A program made the translations under genes and the position numbers. This document shows positions 38,101 through 52,660 of a stretch of 64,000 nt of DNA, in pieces. The stretch is taken from contig NC_079487.1 in assembly GCF_020520425.1 (NCBI RefSeq), forward strand, positions 88,975,141 to 89,039,140. Reading direction: 5' to 3'. This DNA comes from Spinacia oleracea (lineage: Eukaryota; Streptophyta; Magnoliopsida; Caryophyllales; Amaranthaceae). The notes under the pieces are model-generated. The model ran no database searches, was not told the DNA's origin, and saw only the letters and a program-made list of their open reading frames with translations. Position 1 is the first letter of the stretch. Each line of letters starts with the position of its first letter.

Positions 38101-38743
38101 TCCATTGGTTGAAGTGTCAATTTTATCGCTCATTGCAGTGCATTCTCCGATAACATCTATCATTGGATAAAAAAGAATACATTGTTAACATATAAAATTG
38201 AAGTGCTAAGTTAATATACTAAATTCAAAAAATACTCTGTATTATACCTACTAAAAAAACATCATTGACCTCCTTTTTAAGCATCTTGTCAAAGGGCACA
38301 AAGTCAAATCCATACAGTGGAAGTTGTACATTGTCACACTCCTTGACATTCGTTTTGTAGATGAAAACGATTTTGTAGTCATGGCTAGTAGCCCTATGTT
38401 GACCGCCTGTTTTTTTGACCAAAAAATTAGAGATAATACGAGTCGCGCCCTCTTTCACAAGATTCTTATAGTTGTCAAATAGATGTTTGTTTATGGTTGC
38501 TTGTATTTTGGAGCCCTGTATGTAATATAGTAAATGATTAGCTATTATTGAAAATTTCAACAATAATAATTTACGCAAACAAATAAAAAAATCGACAACA
38601 ATAAGAAAAACAAACAAATTTAAATTTCAGAATTACGAAGTTACCTTCTCATCCACCAATATTAATTCACGAGTGCCGATTACAGTATGGTCTTTGAAAT
38701 CCGGTTGTTCCAAAACCTCACAATCCTCACCTTCAATCTCCAT
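35185..38743 (-). CDS. RPA1: RPA1-like single-stranded-DNA-binding protein carried by the Helitron
   Basis: This is a relative of the large subunit of replication protein A, which coats single-stranded DNA in the nucleus. Nine exons have GT-AG sites and agreeing phases: 38743-38645, 38515-38248, 38156-38060, 37979-37855, 37747-37663, 37568-37436, 37288-37128, 37029-36909 and 35352-35185, giving 418 aa. It starts MEIEGEDCEVLEQPDF. Residues about 34-122 form an N-terminal OB-like domain (LYGFDFVPFDKML). A middle OB-fold follows (KYTISGTVWGKYAEQM). Residues 270-323 are the C-terminal zinc domain with C293, C296, C310 and C313 (NSCKSC and YWCIKC). The last OB part includes FVMFDREVFQAI and KFTVVRLNDDEDL. 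It is shorter than host RPA70 (about 600 aa), as Helitron-borne copies usually are. A solo LTR lies in intron 8, right at the acceptor. Confidence 0.85.
35358..36793 (+). repeat. Solo LTR of family L (copy C)
   Basis: 1436 bp, TG...CA, with no internal region. It is flanked by the 5-bp duplication ctata (35353-35357 and 36794-36798). Solo LTRs arise by recombination between the two LTRs of a full element. On the minus strand the duplicated bases read TATAG, the last bases of RPA1-like intron 8, so the exon keeps an AG acceptor directly next to it while the rest of the original intron end is now 1.4 kb away. Confidence 0.92.
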
Positions 38744-39580
38744 GATTCTTTTAAGGGAGTGATATCTTTTATCATAGTGAATGCCATGATATTTAGAATA
38801 ATAGATAATAGTTACGTTTTACGTAGAAACTGATAATTTAACCCGAAGCTGTAATTCATTTATATAGGGCCATAATGTCGTATTTTTGTCGATTAATATA
38901 TTATGGAATATATTGTTATAATAAACCTCTGATATTTCATACCTTATATATTGCAGAAGGTGAATTGAAAAAAAGCAAAGATGCCGTATAAGTTTCATCT
39001 CCAAAATATTTGATGCTGACATAAATATACGCTGATGAAGATTTCATAGATATTTTAAAATTTCGGTTGGAATTAGTGTAATCATTGAAATATAGTAAGA
39101 TTAATATTATGTTCTTGGTTGTTTCCATTATTATAGCCTAAAATATAGAATAATAGGCATGTGAATATTAACCTCCCTTTTAATACGGTTATTATTCTCA
39201 GGCCTAAACAAATATGTAAAATAATATTATGTTATTTGATGCGTGATACTCCATTATTTTGTTACAAAATATTTGTTGCTTTAATATTTTTTTTAACATT
39301 TTTGCCAGATGTTTTCCTAGAAACTTAACATTAGATCAGGAGATATTATTGTGTTTTGAAATATTTGATGCTTTATTTTTAACATAAATATATTTTGTAG
39401 CCCTTTTACGGGTCTTATACTTTATAAGTTGACAGCCGTTTTCCTGGAAACTTATGCCATCATAAATATTTTATGCTTATTTTTTTTAGCTTTATTTTTA
39501 ATATTAATAGAAAGGACCAATCATGTGGTGACATTTGTCATCACCACATTGAGTTCCTCTCTTTTAGTATAGAATATAGA
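38744..39580 (-). promoter_or_regulatory. Helitron 5' region and presumed promoter of the RPA1-like gene
   Basis: AT-rich, no gene. The outermost bases form the Helitron 5' terminus (TCTATATTCTATACTAAAAG), followed by an inverted pair around GTGGTGATGACAAATGTCACCAC, a subterminal hairpin. No TATA box can be assigned with confidence. Confidence 0.6.
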
Positions 39581-40829
39581 TTGATTACAATCTATACAAA
39601 TAAGGCTAAGAATAAAGATCACAAAATATATACAGATCGAAGCTAATAAGACAAATCAATTTTCTTGCCAATCAATGGAATCACAATTATGATTGACCAT
39701 GATTTGATTGTGTATGACTTTCCTTAACTGTCATATATTTATCTTCCACCATTATGGCCCATATGGGTTTCCTAATTTGTTACTGCAGTCACTAAATTAT
39801 CAAATTTATAATTCAACTAAATTGTAAGATAGAATGGGGGTAGTTTAGTCTTTTGCTTGGGGACACCAAAAGTATTGTTACGAAAATAACCATCCCCTCT
39901 TGGCTTATATAATAGAGATTTAACCCGTAAATTGAAGATTTGTACCTGAACCATTAGCAACCGAGAAAACCTATAACCCGATTTGTACTTCATATAACTT
40001 TTAATCGAACCAAATCCGTATCCAATCCGATAGCAATCCGAAAACGGGTTTTACCCAATAACAATCGCATTCAACCCGACCCGATAAAACTCGATACTCG
40101 ATCTAACCCGAACCGGGTCTATTCGAATCCGAATTCAACCAAATTGTTGTTGCCAATCCAACCAGATTAATTCCGTTATCCAAAAATAACCCTAGTTAAA
40201 AAAAAATTACATGATTTAACCTGAATCTTATTCAGTTACTCTAATTAATCTAACACGAGTTAGCTGGATTGAACTATTAACTATATATATACATCCAACT
40301 GGATATGAATATTTATTCTATGTTCTATTTAATTTAAGTAATTTGGAGACAAAGTAATAAAAGTCTAAAAAAGCTTTATTTAATTTGGCATGAAGTAATA
40401 GAATAGTAAAGTGATCTGACTTTATCGCAAACTCGAGTATCACTCGATTAATGGTACACAAGATTACAAACTTAACTCTATCTAAATTTGAACCTCAAAC
40501 CCAATCTGTAATGGACAAGAATCCGATATACGTCTTATCCGAACTTGATCCGTACCCGAGACTCACCGACCCATACTTGACCCGAATCCGAGATTTAGAC
40601 GATCAGGATATGACTCTTACCCGAAGTAAATAGATCAAATTTAACACGAATCCAAAATACACTTTGTTTGGGTTCCCAATTGGCTCTCAATTGGACCAAC
40701 AGCCCAAAAGCCCAAATGGCTTCAACAGCAACACCCAAGCAATTTACCCCTCAAAATGCTAATCAGCCACCTACATGGTCCAAGGCCCACCAAGTAACAA
40801 ATGACCTATGGGGAATTTACTACACAAAC
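39581..40829. other. Intergenic stretch with CCGAACCC-type motifs
   Basis: No gene is supported. About 39960-40150 and 40530-40630 hold many degenerate AACCCGA/CCCGAATCC motifs, like the ends of hAT-type elements in plants. I could not pair termini or a target duplication. Confidence 0.4.
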
Positions 40830-41823
40830 TGTTAGGTTATGAATAATATAAACAATATAATTCATGCGGAAAAACCATAAAGCCAGGAATCCAAATTAAT
40901 TGCCACATAGTCAATTAGCATAATTTAGTATACAAACTATGTGATGCGTGCCTCCCCTAGCTGCTCCCGAACCGAACAAGAACAAGTACAAGACTCCAAA
41001 TGTCGCCCCTCCGTAGATAGTCCACAGTACGTTCGGATCCGCCTTAGATTTAACCAACTAGAATATTCTCTAAGGTTTTATGTGCACTCGGGAAACTCAC
41101 AACGGTGATAGGCAAGTATTAAATTCTCCCTTGAATTTAATGTGTTGGAATAGCTTCATAAATTGTGATCATGAACCACATATTTATAGGGTGGAAATAA
41201 GGAATTACAATCCTACTAGGAATCAATTAACTAAATCTATTAGGACTCTAGTTTATTAATAATATTAGAATTCTAGGGACAATCAAATACTAAGTATTTC
41301 AGATTTACCCTTAATGTCTAATTTTAGTGGATTTAGGAAAACTATAACTTGTGGCCCAAACTACTTGTCGCGCAAGTAGCTTGGCACACAAACTTTCTTA
41401 GCATGCAAGCAACCGGCCGGCCAAGGCCTTGCAGCGTGTGGCCTAAGCCCACGTTGCTGCGCTATGCTTGGCGACAACCCACAACACGCGGCCATGAGGT
41501 AGGCGCTGCTCCTCTTGCTCGGCCCAAGCGTGCTTGCTCCACGCGGGATTGCTTGGCGCTGGGCCTTGCGTCTCGCAAGCTCGTTCGTCGAGCATTCGCA
41601 CGTCGCGCTTCCAATTCGTTTTCCGATTCCAGAATTAATTTCCGATTCAAACAATATTTACGTTTCCGTTAATATTTCCGATTCCGACAATATTTTTCGA
41701 TTCCGATAATATTTCCGATTCCGGTAATATTTCCGTTTCCGGCAATATTTCCGATTCCGACAATATTTCTGATTCCGGCAATATTTTCTATTTCCGATAT
41801 GAACCATGTTTCCGTTTCCGGTA
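40830..41823 (-). repeat. Truncated, diverged family L LTR (copy E)
   Basis: It begins TGTTAGGTTATGA on the plus strand and follows the family L LTR through the primer-proximal region, GC-rich tract and TTTCCG repeats, but with clear divergence and a shorter GC tract. It stops at the GTTTCCGTTTCCGG segment; the outer ~450 bp are missing. The break point joins directly to a THADA exon. It is older than the other copies. Confidence 0.8.
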
Positions 41824-44320
41824 GGGTTTCTTAATGTACATATACGAGATTCAGCAAGGCGTGCTCTTACTAGTCTGGAATTTTTTCACAGGTAAATTTA
41901 GTTTCTTTACCAGATTTGTATGCAAGTTTGTATAGTAGTATTTGATGTCCTTTTGGATCTCTGGGTTGGTTTGTCCATCTGTGTTTTCCTGACTGCTGCT
42001 TCTTTCTTTCTTTCAGGTATCCGTCATTGCATTTGTATTTAATGAACTGAAAATCGCCACTAAGGTTTTGCAAGGTGGACAATCAAATTCTAACATGGCT
42101 AGTAATGTGCACCCAAGTTTATGCCCTGTGTTGATCCTGTTATCAAGGCTTAAGCCTTCACCCATTGCAAGTGAAGCAGGAGACTGCTTAGATCCTTTCC
42201 TATTCATGCCATTTATACAAAGGTGCTCAACACAAAGAAATTTGCGTATTCGTGTCCTTGCATCAAGAGCACTGACAGGTCTGGTTTCTAATGAGAAATT
42301 GCATATGGTCTTGCTTGATATTGCCTCTGGGTTGCCAGATTCTGTCAATCAAACAGATAATACACAAAGCTGTCACACACACTCTTCTGCTCAGTTTAAC
42401 GCCATTCATGGGATACTCTTACAGTTAAGTGCCCTTTTAGATTCCAATTGTAGAAACCTTGCCGACTTTTCACTGAAATATATGCTTCTCAATGACTTAA
42501 TCAAGAAACTTAATAACTGTTCATGGATTGGAAGTCCCACATTGTGTCCATGTCCCATTCTCAATTCATCTTTCTTGAAGGTACTTGATCATATGCTCAG
42601 TATTGCTGGAACACGCCAGGCAAGCAAAATTTATGATGTCATTTGTAGCTTTCTTTCAAAATTTTCCTTAAGAGTGCTTGACTGAAGAAACTGAGCTATC
42701 ATTCCATGATCCAACTGCTGTAGAACTTCGCAAACAAGCTGCAATATCTTATTTTCACTCTGTTTATCTATATGAAGAACATGCTGTTGAAGGAATCTCA
42801 ATGCCGAAACAGTCTTCTCCTGTTAATACACTGACGGCAAAATCTGCTGTTAATGGTTTTGGTGTTGAGGGAAAACTAACCTGTTATATGTCAGATGCTT
42901 CATATGAAGAAGTACGTCTGGCAACATTAAAGTGGCTTCTCCAGTTTGTTAAGACTACTGCAAAAGAGGTGGGTGATGATCAAAATAGCAGTGAGGTTGC
43001 GGCAATAGCTCACTGGGCAAAGGCTAATCTACAAACAACTTTGATTAGTCTCTTGTCCTTGGAAACTAATCATAAATGTCGCTACTATATTCTGAGGATT
43101 ATCTTTGCTTGGAACCTGTTGCAGTTTCAAAGATCAAGTAATAAATATCCAGGAGACAATGTATGTATTGGAGAGATGGATTTTGACTCAGTTGTGCACT
43201 TTTGGAATAAATTGGTTTCCATACATCATACATGAGTCTGTGAGACATACAAAAACTCTGGAAACACTTATATGTTGCTTTGGATTGTGTGTAAAGCGGT
43301 TTGTGAGTTCTCTTAGGAGCATTCTTCCCAATGTCCACAATGGAAAATCTGACAGATGCTCCCATTTAATTTATGCGGATGGATCAAACATTTTGTCTGC
43401 CTTATCAAGCAGTACAGTGATGCATCTCAGCAAGTAAATTTGCGCAAGGCTGCTGCAGAATCACAATCACTGGTGGCATCTGGATTGTTGGAACAAGCTG
43501 AATTTATCAGTTCCCTTGTCACCAATGGCAGCATTCCTTCTGAAAACTGTCAACAGGAGTTTGAGTTACTGAATTCTGCTAACATGTTGGGCTATCTTAT
43601 ATTGGATATCTGGTTCACATGCATCAAGTTGCTAGAAGATGAGGATGTTTTCATCAGAAAGTAGCTTGCATTGGAGGTACAAAAATGTTTCCCTCAACAG
43701 TTACCGGGACGTTCTCTTACAGTTGTGGTTCCTTCTCAGGTGGAAAGAGTGATTGAACTTTGGCCACTGGGATAGGTACATTGATTATCTTTTGAGATGG
43801 ATATCAGATGCTGCGAGCTATAATGGTGATCTTGTTCGACGGGTTTTTGACAAGGAAATCGACAATTATCATCAAGAGAAGTTGCTTATTTGTCAAATTT
43901 GCTGTTCACTTTTTTGGGGTCATGGAGAGGTCACTTCTTCAGTCAGTTGACGCTTGCTTGCGAACATATAAGGAAGATCGAAGGAGCTGATTGGATCGGT
44001 GGTGTACAGGTGTAGGAAATCACAAGGATGCGTTTCTACCTTTATACGGAAATCTTCTTGGCTTCTATGTCCTTTCAAAGTGCATTTCACGTGCAGCAGG
44101 TGAAGATGGTATGTGTCTTCTCTCAGATGTTGTTCAACTGGAGAAGTCCATCAGACCATTTCTTACCAACCCTTTGATCTGTAACTTGTACATCCTAGTT
44201 ATTAGACTACACGAAGAAATGGTTGGAGCTTCGGACAAGCATTTAATTTGATCTCTAACTTGCTGAAAGATATTCAGATTTCGGACAGTTTCAATCCCGG
44301 CCTATTTCCTACTCAGGTGA
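41824..44320 (+). pseudogene. THADA: THADA homologue, truncated unprocessed pseudogene
   Basis: THADA proteins are large armadillo-like proteins of the tRNA 2'-O-methylation complex (Trm732-like). Only the C-terminal third is present. The first exon piece (HIRDSARRALTSLEFFH) begins at the LTR junction. An intron with good sites follows (CACAG|GTAAAT at 41892; TTTCAG at 42016), so this is a genomic copy and not a retrocopy. Recognisable blocks: VHPSLCPVLILLSRLKPSPI, LRIRVLASRALTGLVSNEK, SFHDPTAVELRKQAA, VNLRKAAAES, LEQAEFISSLVTNGSIPSEN and HKDAFLPLYGNLLGFY. Frame changes occur near 42045, 42680, 43235, 43440 and 43985, and a TAG stop replaces the codon at 43662. The upstream two-thirds is missing. 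It cannot make a working protein. Confidence 0.85.
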
Positions 44321-44723
44321 CAGACCATTAAAGGAAATCACTATAAATTTAACCTTGGACTATTATTATAGATCAAAATTATATTGCCAAAAACCAACCT
44401 GAGTTATTGGTAAACATGATCTACAATTAAGGTAGAGGTAGCAAACAACATCTTGGTAAATTAGCAAAGACAAGAAACTATTAAGAATTTAGGATCGTGT
44501 ATATGTGTGGAGATCGAGAAGATGAAAACAAGGAGTGATTTCGCAAATAAAATAGGGTAGAAAATGATGGAATATTATAAAATGGGAATAATAATGTGAG
44601 TAACTATTCGGTATTCAGAGTCATGGAGTTGACAAATGACAATAAATCCTTTGCAAAATAAAGAAAATGATATGAAATGAGGAGATAGATATTATATAGT
44701 TGTACGCACGCTAGCTTCTGCTT
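44321..44723. other. Intergenic stretch
   Basis: AT-rich and without recognisable features; it separates the THADA pseudogene from the 3' end of the ubiquitin-L40 gene and should hold that gene's 3' UTR. Confidence 0.5.
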
Positions 44724-46098
<1,375 letters not shown>

Positions 46099-47499
46099 GG
46101 TAAGACTGTAAGAGTTTTAGGGTTATGGTGTTTGGAACCCACCGAAAACCTCGCCCCAAGGCTTCTCTTTTATGGAATTATATTAACCGCCATCCTATTT
46201 TAAATATTGAAATAAAGATATACTACCGTAATTAATATTGTGATAACACTCCCGAATTTGTTTAACTACTACTTATCATCCGTGCAATCGCACACTTTCA
46301 TTAAATTTTCAACATTTATCTTTTATTATTTTTTACTGATTTTTATTTATCTTTTAAACAATTTCAAAGGCTTAGGAACATAACATAACATAACATAACG
46401 GAGTAATACTTAGGGATTCTAATTTAGCCTAATTAAATTCTAAGACTAACCATAACAATTTATCTCTTTGGATATATTATGTCGAAGCTTATCTTTTTTT
46501 TTCACTCTTATTTTTTTTAATTCCCCAATTTTATTTTTTATTTATTAATGTGTTCCTTATTTTTTTCACCTCATATTCTGTTTAGTCCATCAAGGTTTAA
46601 GGTAAATAAAACTCTATTGCATATTTGATAATTATCTAGGCATGGAGCGTTTTATATCATTACAAATATGCATAAATTCTATTACGAATATGCATATGCA
46701 TGTGATTGTATAGAATGAAGAATAAGTATAGAATTATCACATAAATTGTATTACGAATATGCATATCTATGTAATTGTATAGAATGATCACTACTATGCG
46801 TATGTAATTCTATCTATTTTCTTCTTTGACCATATTATCCACTCCCGACCTATGGTATTTTGCTTTTGAAAAAACTCACTATTAGTAGTTCTATCTTAAT
46901 TTTTAAAAGGAAATTGTATCTTTTTCTCTTATTATCTTTTACTTCGTACTTAGTTATCTTTTTAAATTATTATCTTTTATCGGTACTTATTTATCTATTT
47001 TTATTTTAAAAATCTAAAATATACGAAGTATTATTTATATATTTGATGACGTGGAAATATATTAGTTAATCGTAGTATTAAAAATTAATAAATTATGTAT
47101 TAGTAGTAAATAACACGAAAGTATCTTTCATAAATGATCCCCAATTAAACCAAAAAAAGTAATTTATTAATAAATTATGGTTCGTTGTGTTAACGTATAG
47201 TAGTTCCATGTCGATTATATATCATAAACGTTAAAACAAATGTAATCACGTTGGCAACACTACTCATATGTTTGTGCCGACTAATTCCCATTGGAAGAGT
47301 AACGCAAACAGAAAAGAAAAGGGGTACCATTAAAACCTAACATTTATAGCTCAAAAAATAATGAAATATAAAGTAATAACCACTACCGCAGTGATCATTC
47401 AAGCTAGGCTCATATAAGGTGGATATATGTTGGATCAAGCATGTGTAGCGTTATTGTGGCAATTGTAAGTAATTCAATTAAAACTTTCAAGTTGATTCC
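46099..47499. other. Intergenic stretch
   Basis: Very AT-rich; no gene, no transposon ends recognised. Small pentamer repeats (ACATA) occur at about 46379-46397, and two related segments around TATTACGAATATGCATAT lie at 46680 and 46750. Confidence 0.5.
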
Positions 47500-50400
47500 C
47501 ATCTGAAACAAATACTTCCTAGAAAAATTGGAACAAGAGAGAGAAACTCTAGAGAGAAGCGAGAGAAAACCTTGCCTTCTCCCCCAAGTTTCCCTTCGGT
47601 GCATGATCTCCATTGTGCACTGCTGCCATGGCAAGGAAGTCTGGGGGCAAAATGCAAGGTAGTAAGCATGGCAATGCAAAGCAGAAACCAAGAGGACCTT
47701 CATCTGATTCTCAGGCTCTTTAGACTCGATCGATTGAGGAGGTTTTAGGGGTCGAAGCGCTGGATTTGACGATTGAAAATGAGATTCTCACCCCCAAATA
47801 TGGATTGCAACATTTGCAAGCTCGTTCTGAAATCAGGCACTCCTTCAATGAGTGGATGCAATCTGTTCACAGATCAGCTAACAAGGTGAATAATACTCCA
47901 TCTAATGTTGATATTGGTACGATTTCCATTCCAATATTGCAACAATTTGATGAAGTAATGACTGAACATGCTGATAGTGTTGATGATAAATTTAGGCCAC
48001 CCGATCATATTGAAATGCATCCTGTTTCTAGCCCTGTACAGATTGATCTTGATGATATACAGGATGAGGTGGATTTTTGGAATTCTTCCATTATCTGCTA
48101 TATTATTGGTGCTAATCCCCCAATACATGTTATGGAAGGGTTTATTAGGAGAATCTGGAAGAAATTTAATGTTGATAAGGTGGTGTTGGTGAAAAAGGGA
48201 ATCTACTTAGTGAGATTTCTGACTATGGACATGAGAGACAAAGTCACTTCTGGCCATTTTTTCTTTGACAGCAAACCTATGATAGTGAAACCCTGGAGTG
48301 TTGATATGGATACGGAGAAGGAAGAGATCAAATCTGTCCCCATTTGGATTCAGTTGAGTCTGAATATATTTTAAGTATTGGGGTGAAAAATCTCTTTTCA
48401 AAATTGTGAGTCAGTTAGGCAAACCAATTAAGAGGGATGCAACCACTGTGAGTAGGGATAAACTTCAGTATGCTAGGGTGTTGGTTGATATGCCAATCAC
48501 ACAAAATCTTCCTGATAAAGTTTCATTTATGAATGAGCATGGTGAGCTGGTTCAAGTACCTATCACCTATGAGTGGAGACCAACTGTTTGTGATAACTGC
48601 AAACTAGTTGGACATTCAACCATTGAGTGTAGGAAGGGGAAAACTAAGAGAATATGGGTGCAGAAAAAACAACAAGTTCAGAATCACACAGAAGTGGTGG
48701 CACCAGAGGTGGATCAGGAGGGGTTTCAAAGAAGTCTCAGGCTAATCAGGGTTAGACCTACCAACTTGGTTCCAACACCAGTTGATAATTCTTTTCAAAT
48801 GCTGAATGATGACGGTGGTCACGGTGCTTGCAGTACTGCTGAGTTGGATAGGGAAGATGACATTGAGGAGGGTAGCACAGGAAGAGGGAACTCTTCCAAA
48901 TCTTATGGATAGGATATTATCATGGAATGTTAGGGGTATCAACCTAGCTCAGAAGCAGGATACTGTGAAGCATTTTCTTCATAAATATCATGTGGGGTTA
49001 GTTGGTCTCCTAGAGCATAAGGTTAAGCTTCCTAACTTAGGGAAGCTTTACCAAAGAGTTTTCCCAAATTGGTGTTTCTCTAGTAATGCAAGTTATCATA
49101 ATGGTGGCAGAATTATTTTGGCTTGGAATCCAGGAAGCTTTTCTGTGAGTATCCAAGCAGCTTCTAGTCAGTTTATGCATTGCTTCATTCAACCAGTGAG
49201 TGGTATGCCGAGTTTTTTTTTCTGTACTTTCATTTATGCTTTCAATGATAGCTCTAATAGAGAAGTGTTGTGGAAAGATTTGAAAGCTTTAAACACACAG
49301 GATGCCTGGATATTGTGTGGAGATTTCAATTATGTTATGAGTACTGAAGAGAGAGTTGGCTCCCCTGTTAGGAATTCTGAAATAATGGATATTTGTGATT
49401 GTATGCATTTCTGTAGCATGGAAGATATTAAGAGTGTGGGTAATTTCTACACTTGGAATAATAAACAACATGGTGCAGCTAGAGTTTTTTCTAAAATTGA
49501 TAGAATAATGGCTAATCCTAAGTGGTTAGGTGTTTATAGCTCAGCTGAAGTGTGTTTTATGAATGAGGGTTGTTTTGATCATTCCCCTGGATTATTGACT
49601 GTTTATCCTAGGGATACAGGGGGAAAAATCCTTTTAAGTATTTTACAATGTGGAAATCTGCTCCTCATTTTCTGACCCTTATCCAAGAACAATGGAGTGG
49701 TATAGTTCAAGGGAGCAAGATGTTTGGTGTTGTTCACAAACTGAAGAAGGTGAAGTTGGTTCTCAAAGAGTTGAATAGAAAGGGATTCTCTGATGTTCAA
49801 GCTGCTGATCTTCAAGCATACCATGACATGATTGCAGCTCAGACATCAATGCATCGTGATCCTGCTGATCAGAATCTTGCTGATGCAGAACTCAGTGCAG
49901 TGCAGAATTACAAAAATAGACATCAAGCTTATTTAGAGTTTTTGAAACAGAAGGCAAAGGCTTCATGGATTAAGGATGGTAATGAAAATACTTCCCTTTT
50001 CCATCAGAGTATCAAAGCTAGGAACAATCATAACCAAGTTTACAGCATTCATGGCATGGATGGGATTTGGAGAGATAATCCTGCTGATATCTCTCAAGCT
50101 TTCTTGGATTATTACATAACTTTGTTGGGTAATACTCACACTGATAGAAGACCTGTTCTTAGTCATATTGTCCAAGCTGGTCCCTTGATTACAGATGCTC
50201 ATAGAGATATTCTAAATGCTCCATATACAGCTGATGAGGTGAAGAAAGCTTTGTTCTCTATTCCTGGTAGGAAAGCACCAGGGCCTGATGGGTATGGATC
50301 TTACTTCTATAAAGATGCTTGGAACATTGTTGGTGATGATGTTATCAATGGTGTTCTGGATGTTCTCCAACAAGGCAGATTGCTTAAGGAGTTAAATCAT

Positions 50401-51228
50401 ACAGTCATCACTCTCATTCCTAAGACTAAGTGTCCAAAGAATGTGAGTGAATTCAGACCTATATCCTGTTGCAATACTCTGTATAAATGCATTACTAAGG
50501 TGATTTGTGGAAGATTGAGGCAAGTATTACCAGATTTGATCATTGAAAATCAAGGGGGGGTTTGTACATGGCAGATACATAGTGCATAATATCATAGTGG
50601 TTCAGGATTTGGTAAAACAGTATGGTAGGAAGAGTGCTAAACCAAGTTGTATGATGAAGATTGATCTTCAAAAAGCATATGACACAGTTGATTGGGATTT
50701 CCTGCAAGAAATGTTGGTACAGCTGGGTTTTCCTGGAGCTTTTGTGGCTCTTGTGATGGAGTGTGTGACCACCCCTAAGTTCTCTCTGATGTTTAATGGC
50801 ACAATACATGGCTTTTTCAAGTCAAAAAGGGGTTTAAGACAAGGTGATCCCATGTCTCCCCTTCTGTTTGTGATCTGCATGGAGTATCTGTCCAGAATTC
50901 TCTACAAAATGAGTGAGTTGTCTCACTTTCAGTTTCATCCTAGATGCAAAGAACTTAAGCTCACTCATCTATGCTTTGCTGATGATCTAATCCTGTGTAG
51001 TAAAGGTGAGTTCCCCTCTGTGTATCTTCTGCTTCAAGCTTTTAAGCTGTTCTCCAACTCTTCTGGTTTGTTAGCCAACAAGCAGAAATCAGCTATCTAC
51101 TGCTGTGGTATGGCTGAGAATGAAATCAACAGAATTGTCAATGTTTCTGGTTTTACTAAGAGTTAGCTCCCTTTTAAGTACTTAGGTGTTCCCATCTGTG
51201 CTAAAAGAATTTCTGCTGCTCAATGTGA
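47500..51228 (+). mobile_element. L1-type LINE, ORF1 and most of ORF2, cut by an LTR element
   Basis: ORF1 starts at the ATG at 47628 (MARKSGGKMQG). It has one internal TAG at 47718 and a frame change near 48375, and ends at 48912; it carries a CCHC zinc knuckle (CDNCKLVGHSTIEC). ORF2 starts at 48905, overlapping the ORF1 stop (ATGGATAG). It begins with the endonuclease (RILSWNVRGINLAQKQ; CGDFNYVMS; FSKIDRIM; FDHSPGLL). The RT follows (GRKAPGPDGYGSYFYKDAW, KIDLQKAYDTVDW, RGLRQGDPMSPLLF, catalytic LCFADDLIL). Frames shift near 49650 and 50560 and a TAG ends the RT at 51164. The 3' part is missing: a family L element starts at 51229. The level of damage is low, so it is relatively young. The 5' limit is estimated. 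Confidence 0.88.
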
Positions 51229-52660
51229 TGAAGGAAATAATGCCCTTGGTCCAAGTATGCATTCTATGTTAAGTCTAATAAATGCGGTTCAGTATTAATT
51301 AACAAGTTAATAATTCAGTGAGATCAAGTGAGCTGAATGCCTAGCTAGAGGCCGCTTCAGTTCAAGTGGAATTAATGATATTAATCCACAGCTTACTCTT
51401 GACTGAACCCGTAGGGTCACACAAATAGTACGTAAACGGATCAAGTATTTAATGGCATTAAATACTCCATCTATGAATATTCGGAATCGACGGATCTTGG
51501 TTTCAATGGGAGCTGAGATCGTCACAGGCAAGAAATGAATACTCCGGAAACGATGATATTGCCGGAAACGGAAATATGGATCGTATCGGAAATATAAATA
51601 TTATCCAAGTCGTAGATGTTGCCGGAAACGGAAACACGGTACGTATCGGAAAATATTATCGGAAATGGAAATATTGCCAGAATCGGAAATATTGCCGGAA
51701 ACGGAAATATTGTCAGAATCGAAAATATTATCGGAATCGGAAAATAATTCCGGAAACGGAAATATTAAATATTTGTTCGAAACGGAAATTAATTCCGGAA
51801 TCGGAAATATTAAATATTGTTCGTATCGGAAATGAATTCCGGAATCGGAAATTTAATCGGAAGCGTATCGTACGAATAAGCATCGGACGAGGCCTGCCGG
51901 ACGAGGGCCCAGCACGAAGCCAGGCCATCGCCCAGCAAGCCAAGCGCGCCACACGAACAGCCAAGGCCACGCCAGGCCCAGCGCAAGGCCAGGCCCAGCA
52001 GGCCGTGGCAGCGCGCACAGCGCGCGCAGCGCGCGCAGGAGCTACGTGGGCTTGTAGCTCGCGTAGGCCTCGCTGCGTGGGCTGCTGCTCGCACGCACGC
52101 GCATGGGCGGCCCATCGTGGCTGCCGTGTGTGTGTGCGTAAGTGTTTGTGTTCATGCACGATTCCTAAAACATGCAGAGTTCGGTTAATGATTAAATTCC
52201 TAATTCTATTAGATAAATTAATTAATTAGAGTTCTTGTAGGATTCTAGGTTTAATTAATTTGTATCTGAATAGGATTCCGATTCCCTTTCCATACCCCTA
52301 TAAATATGTGGCCTGGGTTCACAATTTATAACAAGTTTCAAAGTATTCAAAGTAAGTTTTGAGAGAAAAATTCAATCACACATCTTGCTCAAAAGTGCCG
52401 AAAATTCTAGTACCTTAAGGGCGATTCTAGTTGGTCAATCTTAAGGCGGATCCGGACGTGCTGTGGACTATCTACGGAGGGACGACACTTGGAGTCCTAA
52501 AGACTTGTTCTTGTTCGGTTCGGGCGCAGCTAGGGAGGGCACGCAACAAAGAGTATGCATCTAAATTATGCTATATGATTATGTGTAAATAATATGTAAT
52601 CCTGGGTTAATGGTTGTTTCCGCATGATTTATGTAATATCATATGTATCATAACCTAACA
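51229..52660 (+). repeat. 5' LTR of family L copy D
   Basis: TGAAGGAAATAATGCCC start and CATAACCTAACA end, with the GC-rich tract (about 51930-52090) in its own arrangement, different from copies B and C, and the TTTCCG repeats at 51540-51860. Confidence 0.92.

Noticed and set aside
38819-39128. Short minus-strand frames upstream of the RPA1-like gene
   Set aside because: AT-rich, overlapping, no domain; they lie in the likely promoter of the Helitron gene.
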